Assembly (NCBI RefSeq): GCF_900089495.1
Contig: NZ_LT605203.1
Coordinates: 2,559,852 to 2,571,017, forward strand
Reading direction: 5' to 3'
Length of the DNA stretch: 11,166 nt
DNA from: Thiomonas sp. X19
Lineage (GTDB): Bacteria > Pseudomonadota > Gammaproteobacteria > Burkholderiales > Burkholderiaceae_C
Part shown: positions 1 through 6,723 of the stretch, one piece after another
How the letters are laid out: every line of letters begins with the position of its first letter
Numbering within the stretch: position 1 is the stretch's first letter
Notes under the pieces: generated by a model
Told to the model about the DNA's origin: nothing
Databases searched by the model: none
What the model saw: only the letters and a program-made list of their open reading frames with translations
Position numbers and translations under genes: made by a program

Positions 1-88
1 GGGCCTGGAACCCGGTCGGAAGACCGGCGGAAGGGCCGATCCATCCCCGGGTCGATGCTGCACAAAACACGGTGAGCATGGCGTCGCC

Positions 89-319
89 ATGCGCCGGAGT
101 CCACTTCCCCGCGCACCCCGCGATCGAGAGCCCATTGTGTTCACTGCGGCCAAGAAGCTACAGACCCCAACCACGCGCTCCTCACGCATCCGCCTGCTCA
201 GGGAGGGGCTGCTGCTTGTCCTGCCCGCCCTGCTGGTGGTCGTGTGGGGGATATGGGCCGAACGCAATCAATACCAATACCGCCAGATCCAGCGACAATC
301 GCTATGGCCTGAATCGTGA
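89..319 (+). pseudogene. Probable N-terminal remnant of a membrane sensor (paralogue of the downstream GGDEF-EAL gene)
   Basis: The 76-aa frame has a basic N-terminus and one clear hydrophobic helix at about residues 41-57, ending in the pattern WGxWAE followed by a Q/R-rich stretch. The same pattern (LLL-LP, WG-WAE, then R/Q-rich) occurs at the N-terminus of the large sensor starting at 2875. I infer that this is the first part of a related sensor gene whose remaining domains are lost: the frame stops after the helix and nothing downstream continues it. No convincing ribosome binding site precedes the ATG. An alternative GTG-started frame over the same bases (72-323) has no recognisable content. 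A genuine small single-pass membrane protein cannot be excluded. Confidence 0.4.
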
Positions 320-343
320 ATGACTCACCGCTGAGCAAGTTCA

Positions 344-781
344 ATGCCATATCAGCTAGCCCAACTCAATATTGCCGTAGCCAGGGCGCCACTGGACTCC
401 CCTGTGATGGCCGATTTTGTTGCCAATCGAGAGCGCATCAACGCACTCGCCGCAGCCGCACCGGGTTTTATATGGGCGTATCAACCTGAGGCCGGCGATG
501 CCGATGTGCTGCTGCAATCGACGCATCCCATCTTGTTTCATCTATCCGTATGGCAGGATCCCGATGCACTGAGTCGTTTTGTCTACAGGGGCGAGCATGC
601 CGAATGGATTCGGCGAAGGAAAGAGTGGTTCACGGGCTTGGCCCAAACCCATGCCGTGCTGTGGTGGGTCGTCCGCAATCATCGTCCGACTGTTGATGAA
701 GCCAAATTCAAATTGGATCTCCTTCTGAAGAACGGCCCTACGCGAGAGGCATTCGCGTTTAAGCGGGTTTTTTGCCTTTGA
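344..781 (+). CDS. DUF3291 domain-containing protein
   Basis: This 145-aa protein matches the DUF3291 family along its length. It starts with a YQLAQLNIA strand, continues with an acidic/aromatic region (MADFVANRERINALA, then PGFIWAYQ), a LSVWQDPDAL segment, an aromatic stretch HAVLWWVV, and the family ending GPT-EAF-FKRVF. The length is typical and both ends agree with the family, so the gene looks intact. The family is structurally like dimeric ferredoxin-like-fold (antibiotic biosynthesis monooxygenase-like) proteins, but no reaction is established and I assign none. It is probably cytoplasmic, since no signal or membrane segment is seen. The Shine-Dalgarno is weak. It stands apart from the signalling cluster that begins 263 nt downstream and is probably a separate transcription unit. 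Confidence 0.85.
   Translation: MPYQLAQLNIAVARAPLDSPVMADFVANRERINALAAAAPGFIWAYQPEAGDADVLLQSTHPILFHLSVWQDPDALSRFVYRGEHAEWIRRRKEWFTGLAQTHAVLWWVVRNHRPTVDEAKFKLDLLLKNGPTREAFAFKRVFCL
740..758 (+). terminator. Hairpin at the 3' end of the DUF3291 gene, followed by a T run
   Basis: ACGCGA (740-745) and TCGCGT (753-758) form a perfect 6-bp stem with a 7-nt loop. A run of six T lies at 768-773, nine bases after the stem, so it is not a classic intrinsic terminator. The stem sits inside the last codons of the gene, whose C-terminal protein sequence is conserved for its own reasons, so the pairing may be incidental. Confidence 0.25.
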
Positions 782-786
782 CCTGT

Positions 787-804
787 GCGTGCGTGACCGC
801 ACGC
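787..804 (+). terminator. GC-rich hairpin just after the DUF3291 stop
   Basis: GCGTGCG (787-793) and CGCACGC (798-804) pair perfectly over 7 bp with a 4-nt loop, starting six bases after the DUF3291 stop codon. There is no T tract, so it is more likely a mRNA 3'-end stabiliser or a weak or factor-assisted terminator than an intrinsic one. Confidence 0.35.
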
Positions 805-1044
805 TGACACCACCTTGATGGCGATCGTGATCGGCGCCAAGGGTCGACTGACCTGCCGACTTCTGAGTGAATCAGCCGCCCGACGCGTTGCGTTCCCGCC
901 CGGGCTGCGCAGCGCCGCGTGAACGATTTCACGCTTTGGCCAATTTTCGGAAGCCTGACGTGCATTGTTTGCGCGAAGTCATCGCTTCTGCGCCGTCCTC
1001 AGGCCTAGGCTTCGCGTCACCCATGAAGAAAGAGCGCTTCCCCG
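805..1044 (+). other. Non-coding leader of the signalling cluster
   Basis: No supportable gene lies between the DUF3291 hairpin and the ATG at 1045. A 67-codon frame (867-1070) has no recognisable content and overlaps the next gene. A 7-bp inverted repeat, CGCGAAG (972-978) and CTTCGCG (1010-1016), could fold the leader shortly before the start codon. A purine-rich AAGAAAGAG (1026-1034) at a suitable distance could serve as the ribosome binding site for 1045. I could not identify a confident promoter. Confidence 0.35.
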
Positions 1045-1464
1045 ATGACCCCGATCAAGCCACGGATTGACGCCGACAATCTCTCCTCGGCAAAGACTTC
1101 AAGCCAGCGGTTGGATGGCTGGCTTGCCGAGGTCGATGCGTTGTTGCAGGACCCTCGCGGCCGGTTTCGACCGCGGACCCTGGTGCTCATTGATGCGCAG
1201 CGCCCTGAGTCTGATCGCTTGGTCATGCAAGTCGGGCTGGACGAGCAGGGCCACATCAACGTGGCCACAGCCGAGGCACTGTCCGCCGCCACGTCCTACT
1301 GGATCGAAGCCATCCCTGGCGCATCCGACGTTCCCGAGGGGCTGTATGTCCTGGAAGGCACGCGACTCGGGCATCGCCCCGATGACGTCGCAACGCCGTG
1401 CTGGATCAATACGCTCGTCCCCGCCGATCTGACCTCCGGCACCCCTGCCGCGACGTCACGGTAG
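1045..1464 (+). CDS. Unrecognised 139-aa protein, first gene of the signalling cluster
   Basis: I do not recognise this protein. It is soluble-looking, with no signal peptide or membrane helix, and has an amphipathic segment (about residues 20-38, LDGWLAEVDALLQDPRG) followed by alternating strand-like stretches (TLVLIDA, RLVMQVGLD, INVATAEAL, YWIEAIPG). Its Pro/Thr-rich C-terminus looks disordered. Being the first gene before a cyclase-like/FHA protein, it may be a small regulatory or adaptor protein, which is inference from position only. The ATG at 1045 is preceded by a purine-rich stretch (1026-1034). The stop codon overlaps the strong AGGAG ribosome binding site of the next gene, which indicates translational coupling. 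Codon use matches the following genes. Confidence 0.6.
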   Translation: MTPIKPRIDADNLSSAKTSSQRLDGWLAEVDALLQDPRGRFRPRTLVLIDAQRPESDRLVMQVGLDEQGHINVATAEALSAATSYWIEAIPGASDVPEGLYVLEGTRLGHRPDDVATPCWINTLVPADLTSGTPAATSR

Positions 1465-1467
1465 GAG
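1463..1467 (+). promoter_or_regulatory. Ribosome binding site of the cyclase-like/FHA gene
   Basis: AGGAG lies seven bases before the ATG at 1475 and overlaps the TAG stop of the upstream gene. It fixes the start of the FHA protein and supports co-transcription and coupled translation. Confidence 0.75.
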
Positions 1468-1474
1468 CAGACCC

Positions 1475-2434
1475 ATGTTCGAAAAATGGCGAGGTCTGCG
1501 TCCGGCCTCTGTGCTGGTGGCGCTGAGTGCGCAGATCCCGGCCACGCATGCGCTGTTCGTGCTCATGGGTGAAACCAAGGCCCTCGCCTTCATGGAACGG
1601 ACCATCAACCGCCTCGCGCACCGTGCCGCCGCCGCATCCGGGCTTGTCGTCCACATGGATTCCACCTCCCTGCTCGTCTTGTTCGAGCAAGCCGAGCAGG
1701 CTTTGCAGGCTGCAAGCGCCATGCGCCTGCACCTGGACCAATGGTGTCAGAACTTCGATGCGCACCTGCGACTCGACCTGGACATGGGGCTGAGTTGTGG
1801 TGCCGTGCTGTGCCGCCCGCCGACCTACGAGGGAGAAACCCTGCTCCGCGCCGTCTCCTTGGCCACAGGGGCGAGCGACGGGCAGACTCTGCTCGACGAA
1901 GCCGTCGTAGCCCGCCTGCCCGAGACGCTCGTCAGCCAACTCCAGCCTGCCGCCGCAGCGGATACCGACGGCGTGCGGGCTTGGATGGTCGCTTGCACCC
2001 AAGCGCCGGGAACGCCGCGCGCCGCACCCCTGTGGCTCAACCTGCGCAGTCCCGATGGGCGTGTGAACATGACCTTCACCCCGGGACGCCCCATCCGCAT
2101 CGGCAGGGATCCGCGCGCCGACGTGGTTCTGCGAACGGCCGTCATCTCCCGCCAGCATGTGGTCATTGCCTGGCGTCATGGGTCCTACACGCTCTCCGAC
2201 ACCAGCCGCAATGGGACCTGGTTGCAAACCGGGCTGACGGGAGCGGTCACGCGCATCGCCCATAACGTGGGCCTGCTCGGCGGGGCTGGATCGTTGCGTC
2301 TGGGGAGGGAGCCTCAAGCCTGTCGGCCGCCCGACCTTCTGTTCAGTGTCACACCGCCACCGGCTGGGCATGACCCGGCGCTGGACCCATCCGGGTCCGG
2401 CGAGTCCTTTGCATCGACCGGCCCGTTCGCATGA
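1475..2434 (+). CDS. Degenerate class III nucleotidyl cyclase-like domain fused to an FHA domain
   Basis: The 319-aa protein has two parts. Residues about 10-150 follow the class III adenylate/guanylate cyclase pattern: a helix ending MERTINRLA, then LVVHMDSTSLLVLFE, an alanine-rich helix, LRLDLDMGLSCGAV, and a YEGETLLRAVSLA...GQTLLDEAVVARLP end. The two metal-binding Asp positions appear replaced: the first strand reads LVALSAQI, and the GD turn reads MDST. Activity is therefore unlikely and a regulatory or scaffold role more likely. Residues about 186-277 form a good FHA domain with I-GR (G210-R211), SRQH (225-228) and NGTW (246-249), the residues that read phosphothreonine in this family. 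The C-terminal tail is Pro/Gly/Ser-rich. No membrane segment is seen. The gene starts just behind a coupled ribosome binding site, and its stop lies in an ATGA overlap. Confidence 0.85.
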   Translation: MFEKWRGLRPASVLVALSAQIPATHALFVLMGETKALAFMERTINRLAHRAAAASGLVVHMDSTSLLVLFEQAEQALQAASAMRLHLDQWCQNFDAHLRLDLDMGLSCGAVLCRPPTYEGETLLRAVSLATGASDGQTLLDEAVVARLPETLVSQLQPAAAADTDGVRAWMVACTQAPGTPRAAPLWLNLRSPDGRVNMTFTPGRPIRIGRDPRADVVLRTAVISRQHVVIAWRHGSYTLSDTSRNGTWLQTGLTGAVTRIAHNVGLLGGAGSLRLGREPQACRPPDLLFSVTPPPAGHDPALDPSGSGESFASTGPFA

Positions 2435-2460
2435 CCGGCCCGCCCCCCGTGTCGCCATGA
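2431..2460 (+). promoter_or_regulatory. Nine-residue mini-ORF linking two genes through two ATGA overlaps
   Basis: An ATG at 2431 overlaps the TGA stop of the FHA gene (ATGA, 2431-2434). It opens a nine-residue frame, MTGPPPVSP, whose own TGA stop (2458-2460) overlaps the ATG of the PilZ-like gene (ATGA, 2457-2460). No Shine-Dalgarno precedes either ATG, so a termination-reinitiation relay is a reasonable idea. The proline triplet could slow ribosomes there. Chance overlap in GC-rich DNA is possible. Confidence 0.35.
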
Positions 2461-2861
2461 CCCGCCGTTTCAACGATCCGACAAGCAAACTCGTGGACGT
2501 CGATTGGGACGACCCCCGCCTACAGGATCTGTTGCGAAAGATCGAAGGCCTACGCCTGGACAACCGCGGCACCTTCAAGGCCAGGCCTGTGCGGCTGCAC
2601 TTGGGCTGGCACGTCACCTCCGGCCCCGACTCCTCGGGGGTCCCCGTCACCGTGGTGGGAGATTCCGGCCCTGGTGGTCTCGTGATCAAGACCGATTTTC
2701 CGCTGCAGCCGGGCGAGCCCGTGACCCTGGACCGAAGGCTCGCCACGGGCGTCGGCAGTCTGCTGCAGTGCGACGTCGAGCGCTGCAAGTCCGGCTCGCG
2801 CCCTGAGGATCAGGGGCACGGCGTGTTCATCAGTTGGCTGCGCGTGCACAGGACACGATGA
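2457..2861 (+). CDS. PilZ-like protein (possible c-di-GMP effector)
   Basis: This 134-aa protein has an acidic, helical N-terminus (about residues 18-32), then a strand region beginning KARPVRLHLGW (41-51). The core GDSGPGGLVIKTDFPLQPGEPVTL (68-91, split here: GDSGPGG then LVIKTDFPL then QPGEPVTL) is laid out like the PilZ DxSxxG strand-turn. It ends with CDVERC and GVFISWL strands. In the c-di-GMP signature the usual Asp/Asn two before Ser is Gly68, and the N-terminal RxxxR is imperfect (R43, R46), so ligand binding is uncertain. I chose ATG 2457 because the longer GTG-started frame (2346) adds a Pro/Arg/His-rich segment over the FHA gene's coding region and looks like a shadow. The location between an FHA protein and a GGDEF/EAL sensor supports a c-di-GMP role by inference. 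Confidence 0.6.
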   Translation: MTRRFNDPTSKLVDVDWDDPRLQDLLRKIEGLRLDNRGTFKARPVRLHLGWHVTSGPDSSGVPVTVVGDSGPGGLVIKTDFPLQPGEPVTLDRRLATGVGSLLQCDVERCKSGSRPEDQGHGVFISWLRVHRTR

Positions 2862-2874
2862 ACTAGGCACCGCA

Positions 2875-5800
2875 ATGTTGAAATCGCACGTCAGCCAACT
2901 TGTCAGCAAGGAGATCCCGCGTTGGCAGATGCTCCTCCTGATCCTGCCGCTCATGATGGTCGCCGCGTGGGGCGCTTGGGCAGAAATTGGGCATTTTCGG
3001 GAAGCCCAGGCCCAGACCGCGCAGGATGCCAAGCGCGCCGCTTCCAGCTATGCCCGAGGCGTTGCCACGCAACTCGATACCCAGTTCGTCGTCTTGCAAT
3101 TCGCGGCTGCGTCCCTGCGTGAGTCTTCCTCCGACTTAAGCAGACCGGACCCTGCTGTGGTGTTGCCACTGCGCCGTTTTTTGGCACAGCACAACGCTCT
3201 TTTCGCTTTCGACATCTTGTCTTCCAATGGCGACAGGATCCTCTGGTCAACGCACCGGCAAAGCAGCAGGCCCATTGCACCGGGCAATCAGTTCACTCCA
3301 TTTGCGTCCAACCCAGACCTGTTGTTGGGGCCCGTACATGCTTCGTCGCGCGTGGGCACGCATGTACTTCTCATGCGATTTCATGTTCCCAACAACGCCG
3401 GAAGATCGGCGTACTTTGTCGGATCTCCCTACAGGCTGGATCCGTTGCTCGCACAAGCGCAGGCTGGCCAACCGTGGACGTTTGCCGTGCGTGACCTTCG
3501 TAATGCCGGCTTGCTCGGCGTGTGGCAGCAAGGGCGGGTGAAATTTACCGACGCTCCGAGCACGGAAGATGCCGTTCGCGCCGATATCCCAGGCTATCCG
3601 TTCGCGGTGATAGCAAGCTGGCCCACTGCGTTGCCACTGAAGATGTATTGGCAACAGGCTCGAGGGCGCTTGGCTTTCGAACTGGGCACGATGCTTTTGT
3701 TGGTCCTCGCGGCAGGGAAAATCGCCCAAATGATTCGTGAACAACGTCACCAGTCCGCCCTGCAGAACACGTTGCTGAACAACGCGATGGTCGGGATTGT
3801 CTTGGCCACCAACCGCCACATCTTGCAGGCCAATCACCGCTTTGCAACGATGCTCGGCTATGCCGATCCCCAGGGACTGGAAGGCCGATCCACCGCGATG
3901 GTATACGCCTCGTTGAAGGATGATGAGCGGGTCAGTTCGGCATATCCAGCCCTGCTTTCGCAAGGCAGCGTGTTTATCCCGAGCGTCCAGATTCGTCGCC
4001 TCGACGGCAGCACCATCGTCTGCGATCTGGCCGGAAAAATCGTTGAAGATCGCAATACCCGCGATCTGTCGACATCGGTTTGGGCGTTTCTGGATGTCAC
4101 CGACCGACATCTCTTGCAAGATCGTCTGGAACGTTTGGCCACGCATGATGCGCTCACGGGCCTGCCCAACCGCTTCGCCTTGGAGCAGCGCCTACCCCAG
4201 GCGCTGGCACGTGCGAAGCGACACAACACTCTGGTCGCTGTGGGCCTGATCGATCTGGACGACTTCAAACCGGTCAACGACACCTGGGGCCATGAATCCG
4301 GCGATGGACTGTTGCAGGAACTTGCGCGCCGATTGCAGGGCCTTCTCCGTCAGACCGACCTGTTGGCCCGTCTTGGGGGGGACGAATTCATCGTGATCAT
4401 CGAGGATCTGGATGAACTGCAGGTGGCCCAGCAACTCACCCAGGCCCTGGCACGGTTGCATCAGGCCGTAGAAGATCCTTTCGAAATCGCCCTGGGACAA
4501 AGCGCCACCGTAGGAATGAGCATGGGTGTGGCGCTCTTCCCGCGCGATGGGGAGGATGCAGACAGCCTGATCCGTCAGGCCGACACTGCGATGTATCAGA
4601 CCAAGGCCCACAAACGCGACCGCACGCATTGGTGGCACCTGAGCAGCGATGGCGACGAGCTGCCCGCGCGCGAGCGGCCCTTCGAGCCTTATGGAGAAGA
4701 CGCCACCGCTCTGTTAGACAGGATGCAGAACGTTTTTCAAACCATTTCGATCCAGTTCGCTGAGGAGTTCTACACGCGCTTGGCACGTGCTCCCGCACCA
4801 GCCGCCATTCTGGCCAACCTGAACCCGCAGGAGATGCAGGCCCTGAAGACGACCCAGGCTGAGCATCTGCGGTTTTTGCTTGCCCCCCACACCACGCAAG
4901 AGGCCATCATTTCCCGTGCGCAACGCCTGGGGCAGGTGCATGCGCTGGTGGGCGTCGATAGCGCAACATTGGTGCAGTCTCTGTCGCTGCATCGCGAACT
5001 GCTGCATGCAAAACTGAGCGCAACGACCATCACGGCACGCACGCGCTATCAACTCATGCTGGCTGCGGAAAAACGCCTGCAGGACGACATGCAAACGCAG
5101 TTGCAGAGCCTGGATAAAACCGTCGAGCAGTACCACTCTGCGCTTGCGGCCGATTTGCCGCCAAGAGAAGTTCTGTGGGCAGAGGCAATGCGCGTGGAGC
5201 TCGATTCGCTAGCAGCGTTGCCGGGCATCCTGAACGCCGCCATCGAAGTCCCGGATGAACGGGGAATCTTTCAACTGACAAGTACGGCTGGCTTGCATTC
5301 GGATGCGATTCAAGCCATCACCCGACAGTCGCACTATCAGCCCCGTCTGGATCCGACCTCTCCATTAGGGCAAGCCTTGGTCAGCCGGGCCTGGAGAAGC
5401 CGATCCGTCTTGAGCTCCGGAGCTTATGGGCAGGATTCTCGATTTGCCGCCTGGCACGCTCAGATGCTGCCTTTGGGTGTTCGCAGCGCAGTAGCCCTCT
5501 CAATCTTGGGCGAAGAGGGTCATCCGATTGCCGCGTTTCGAATGTTCGGCGCTTACCCAAATCAGTTTGAATCCTTCTGGATGCGGCAATTTGTCCGAGC
5601 TCTACGCCGCCGCTGGGAAGAGATCAGGCGCCGATGTCATCGCCCTGCGGATTCGCACGTGCTGCGCCTTGACGAGGCGCAAATCTATCGGCAGCGGCTC
5701 TTTGCCGGCGGCCTGGCGATGTTCATGCAACCGGTGGTGGACTTGGGCACAGGCAGTGTGCAAAAGGTTCAGGCCCTGGCGCGGCTCAAACTGGAGGATG

Positions 5801-6393
5801 GCACCATTGTGCTGCCAGGTGTATTTCTGCCTCTCTTATCCGACGCGGGGCTCGACCGGCTGTTTAAACTCGGGCTGAAGCAGTCCCTGGAGATTCTCAA
5901 TCACTGGGATGCCCAGGGGCTGCGCATCGACATCTCGGTCAATCTTCCACCATCCACCCTGCTGGATATCCATTGCTCGCAGTGGATCGAAGAAGCCCTG
6001 CGCCAACACGGCATCGCCCCCCCACCGGCTCACGCTGGAACTGTTGGAGACCCAGTCTATCGATCAGCGCACCCAGAGCGAAGCCATCGACCAACTCGTG
6101 CGCCTCGGTGTCAAACTGGCGATGGACGATCTCGGTTCAGGCTACTCCAGCCTCAAGCGTTTGTCGGTCCTGCCTTTCGATGCGATCAAGATCGACCAGG
6201 GCCTGCTCACCCAGTTGCGCATCTCCCCCCTGGAGACCGTCGGCTTGATCTCCACACTCATCGAGATGGGGCGGGATCTGAATCGGGCTGTGGTGGTCGA
6301 AGGGTTGGAAGACGCTGGCATGGTCGAAGCTGCCATGGTTCTGGGTGCCGCCAAGGGCCAAGGTTACGCGCTGGCGCATCCAATGCCTGCTGA
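2875..6393 (+). CDS. Membrane sensor diguanylate cyclase (PAS-GGDEF-globin-like-GAF-like-EAL), frameshifted in EAL
   Basis: As read, this is 1172 aa, of which residues 1-1049 are genuine. Order: TM1 (about 19-37); periplasmic sensor (38-262); TM2 (266-285); PAS (295-415); GGDEF (421-590) with intact GGDEF at 501-505 and an I-site RQTD (492-495) five residues before it; a helical globin-sensor-like region (609-735) with GQVH, candidate haem-ligand His689; a GAF-like region (759-917); then EAL from about 932. It should make c-di-GMP from two GTP at the inner membrane, with product inhibition. The EAL signature reads QAL (966-968), so the metal-binding Glu is lost; Asn1023 is kept. An extra C in the run at 6017-6023 diverts residues 1050-1172 into an unrelated tail. 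With six C the protein runs to 6685 (1269 aa). The gene starts 13 nt after the PilZ-like gene, with a weak ribosome binding site. Confidence 0.92.
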   Translation: MLKSHVSQLVSKEIPRWQMLLLILPLMMVAAWGAWAEIGHFREAQAQTAQDAKRAASSYARGVATQLDTQFVVLQFAAASLRESSSDLSRPDPAVVLPLRRFLAQHNALFAFDILSSNGDRILWSTHRQSSRPIAPGNQFTPFASNPDLLLGPVHASSRVGTHVLLMRFHVPNNAGRSAYFVGSPYRLDPLLAQAQAGQPWTFAVRDLRNAGLLGVWQQGRVKFTDAPSTEDAVRADIPGYPFAVIASWPTALPLKMYWQQARGRLAFELGTMLLLVLAAGKIAQMIREQRHQSALQNTLLNNAMVGIVLATNRHILQANHRFATMLGYADPQGLEGRSTAMVYASLKDDERVSSAYPALLSQGSVFIPSVQIRRLDGSTIVCDLAGKIVEDRNTRDLSTSVWAFLDVTDRHLLQDRLERLATHDALTGLPNRFALEQRLPQALARAKRHNTLVAVGLIDLDDFKPVNDTWGHESGDGLLQELARRLQGLLRQTDLLARLGGDEFIVIIEDLDELQVAQQLTQALARLHQAVEDPFEIALGQSATVGMSMGVALFPRDGEDADSLIRQADTAMYQTKAHKRDRTHWWHLSSDGDELPARERPFEPYGEDATALLDRMQNVFQTISIQFAEEFYTRLARAPAPAAILANLNPQEMQALKTTQAEHLRFLLAPHTTQEAIISRAQRLGQVHALVGVDSATLVQSLSLHRELLHAKLSATTITARTRYQLMLAAEKRLQDDMQTQLQSLDKTVEQYHSALAADLPPREVLWAEAMRVELDSLAALPGILNAAIEVPDERGIFQLTSTAGLHSDAIQAITRQSHYQPRLDPTSPLGQALVSRAWRSRSVLSSGAYGQDSRFAAWHAQMLPLGVRSAVALSILGEEGHPIAAFRMFGAYPNQFESFWMRQFVRALRRRWEEIRRRCHRPADSHVLRLDEAQIYRQRLFAGGLAMFMQPVVDLGTGSVQKVQALARLKLEDGTIVLPGVFLPLLSDAGLDRLFKLGLKQSLEILNHWDAQGLRIDISVNLPPSTLLDIHCSQWIEEALRQHGIAPPPAHAGTVGDPVYRSAHPERSHRPTRAPRCQTGDGRSRFRLLQPQAFVGPAFRCDQDRPGPAHPVAHLPPGDRRLDLHTHRDGAGSESGCGGRRVGRRWHGRSCHGSGCRQGPRLRAGASNAC
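6017..6023 (+). other. C7 homopolymer at the frame break of the EAL domain
   Basis: Seven consecutive C follow the codons for QHGIA. Removing one C gives GIAPHRLTLELLET, a normal EAL continuation, and opens the frame to 6685. The break is thus one surplus base. It could be a sequencing or assembly error, a true mutation, or a slippery tract that switches the EAL half on and off. Confidence 0.85.
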
Positions 6394-6685
6394 AGACGTA
6401 CCTGATTGGGTCCGCCAATTTCGGATGCCGACCGAGCCTGGCACGATTCACACTCTTCTCGGGACGTTGGCGTACCACTGGGCGGTTATGCACTGCCGCC
6501 GCTTGGCGGAGACCCTGCCGCTTGATAACGCGCAGGCCACGCGCCTTTTCGAGGAGCAGGGATGGCAAGACACCGAAGCTGCCGCCTGGAATGCCCAAAT
6601 TCACGCGGGCACGGACGTTGCCAATGCCTCGCACAAACTTTTGCAATGGCTTGTAGCACGCGTGAAGGAGAATCGAACGCTCTGA
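6017..6685 (+). pseudogene. Displaced EAL half and C-terminal domain of the sensor (frame +1)
   Basis: In the frame reached after the C run, the EAL domain resumes with all remaining family motifs: LTLELLE (Glu at 6038-6040), MDDLGSGYSSL (DD at 6125-6130), IKIDQGLL (Lys at 6188-6190), VVVEGLED and KGQGYALAHPMP. These are the metal- and substrate-contacting positions known from EAL phosphodiesterases. After the domain comes a roughly 90-residue helical C-terminus beginning around TLLGTLAYHWAVMH, which I do not assign to a family. As sequenced, this part has no obvious ribosome binding site and is probably expressed only if the frame is restored. Conservation of every downstream motif argues that the break is very recent, slippage-corrected, or artefactual. 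Confidence 0.85.
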
Positions 6686-6695
6686 ACCGAGCGTT
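6676..6695 (+). terminator. Hairpin straddling the sensor gene's stop codon
   Basis: AACGCTC (6676-6682) and GAGCGTT (6689-6695) form a perfect 7-bp stem, extendable by a G-T pair, with the TGA stop in the 6-nt loop. Only three T follow, so it would be a weak intrinsic terminator. Its position exactly at the end of the cluster supports a transcript-end role. Confidence 0.4.
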
Positions 6696-6723
6696 TCGCG
6701 AACGGATTTGCTCGTTCCGCTGA

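Noticed and set aside
1..71. Tail of an upstream gene
   Set aside because: A frame ends at TGA 73-75 but has no recognisable residues, so a coding assignment is not supportable.
867..1070. 67-codon frame before the signalling cluster
   Set aside because: It has no recognisable content and overlaps the following gene, whose start and coupling are better supported.
2346..2456. Longer GTG-started N-terminus for the PilZ-like protein
   Set aside because: The extra 37 residues are Pro/Arg/His-rich and lie on FHA coding sequence; ATG 2457 agrees with the ATGA overlap.
1406..2788. Minus-strand open frame of 460 codons
   Set aside because: It lies antisense to the FHA and PilZ-like genes, whose domains are clear. 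Its translation is Arg/Gly/Ser/Gln-rich with no recognisable domain, as expected for a shadow in GC-rich DNA.
3247..4146. Minus-strand open frame of 299 codons
   Set aside because: It is antisense to the sensor's periplasmic and PAS region and has no domain-like content.
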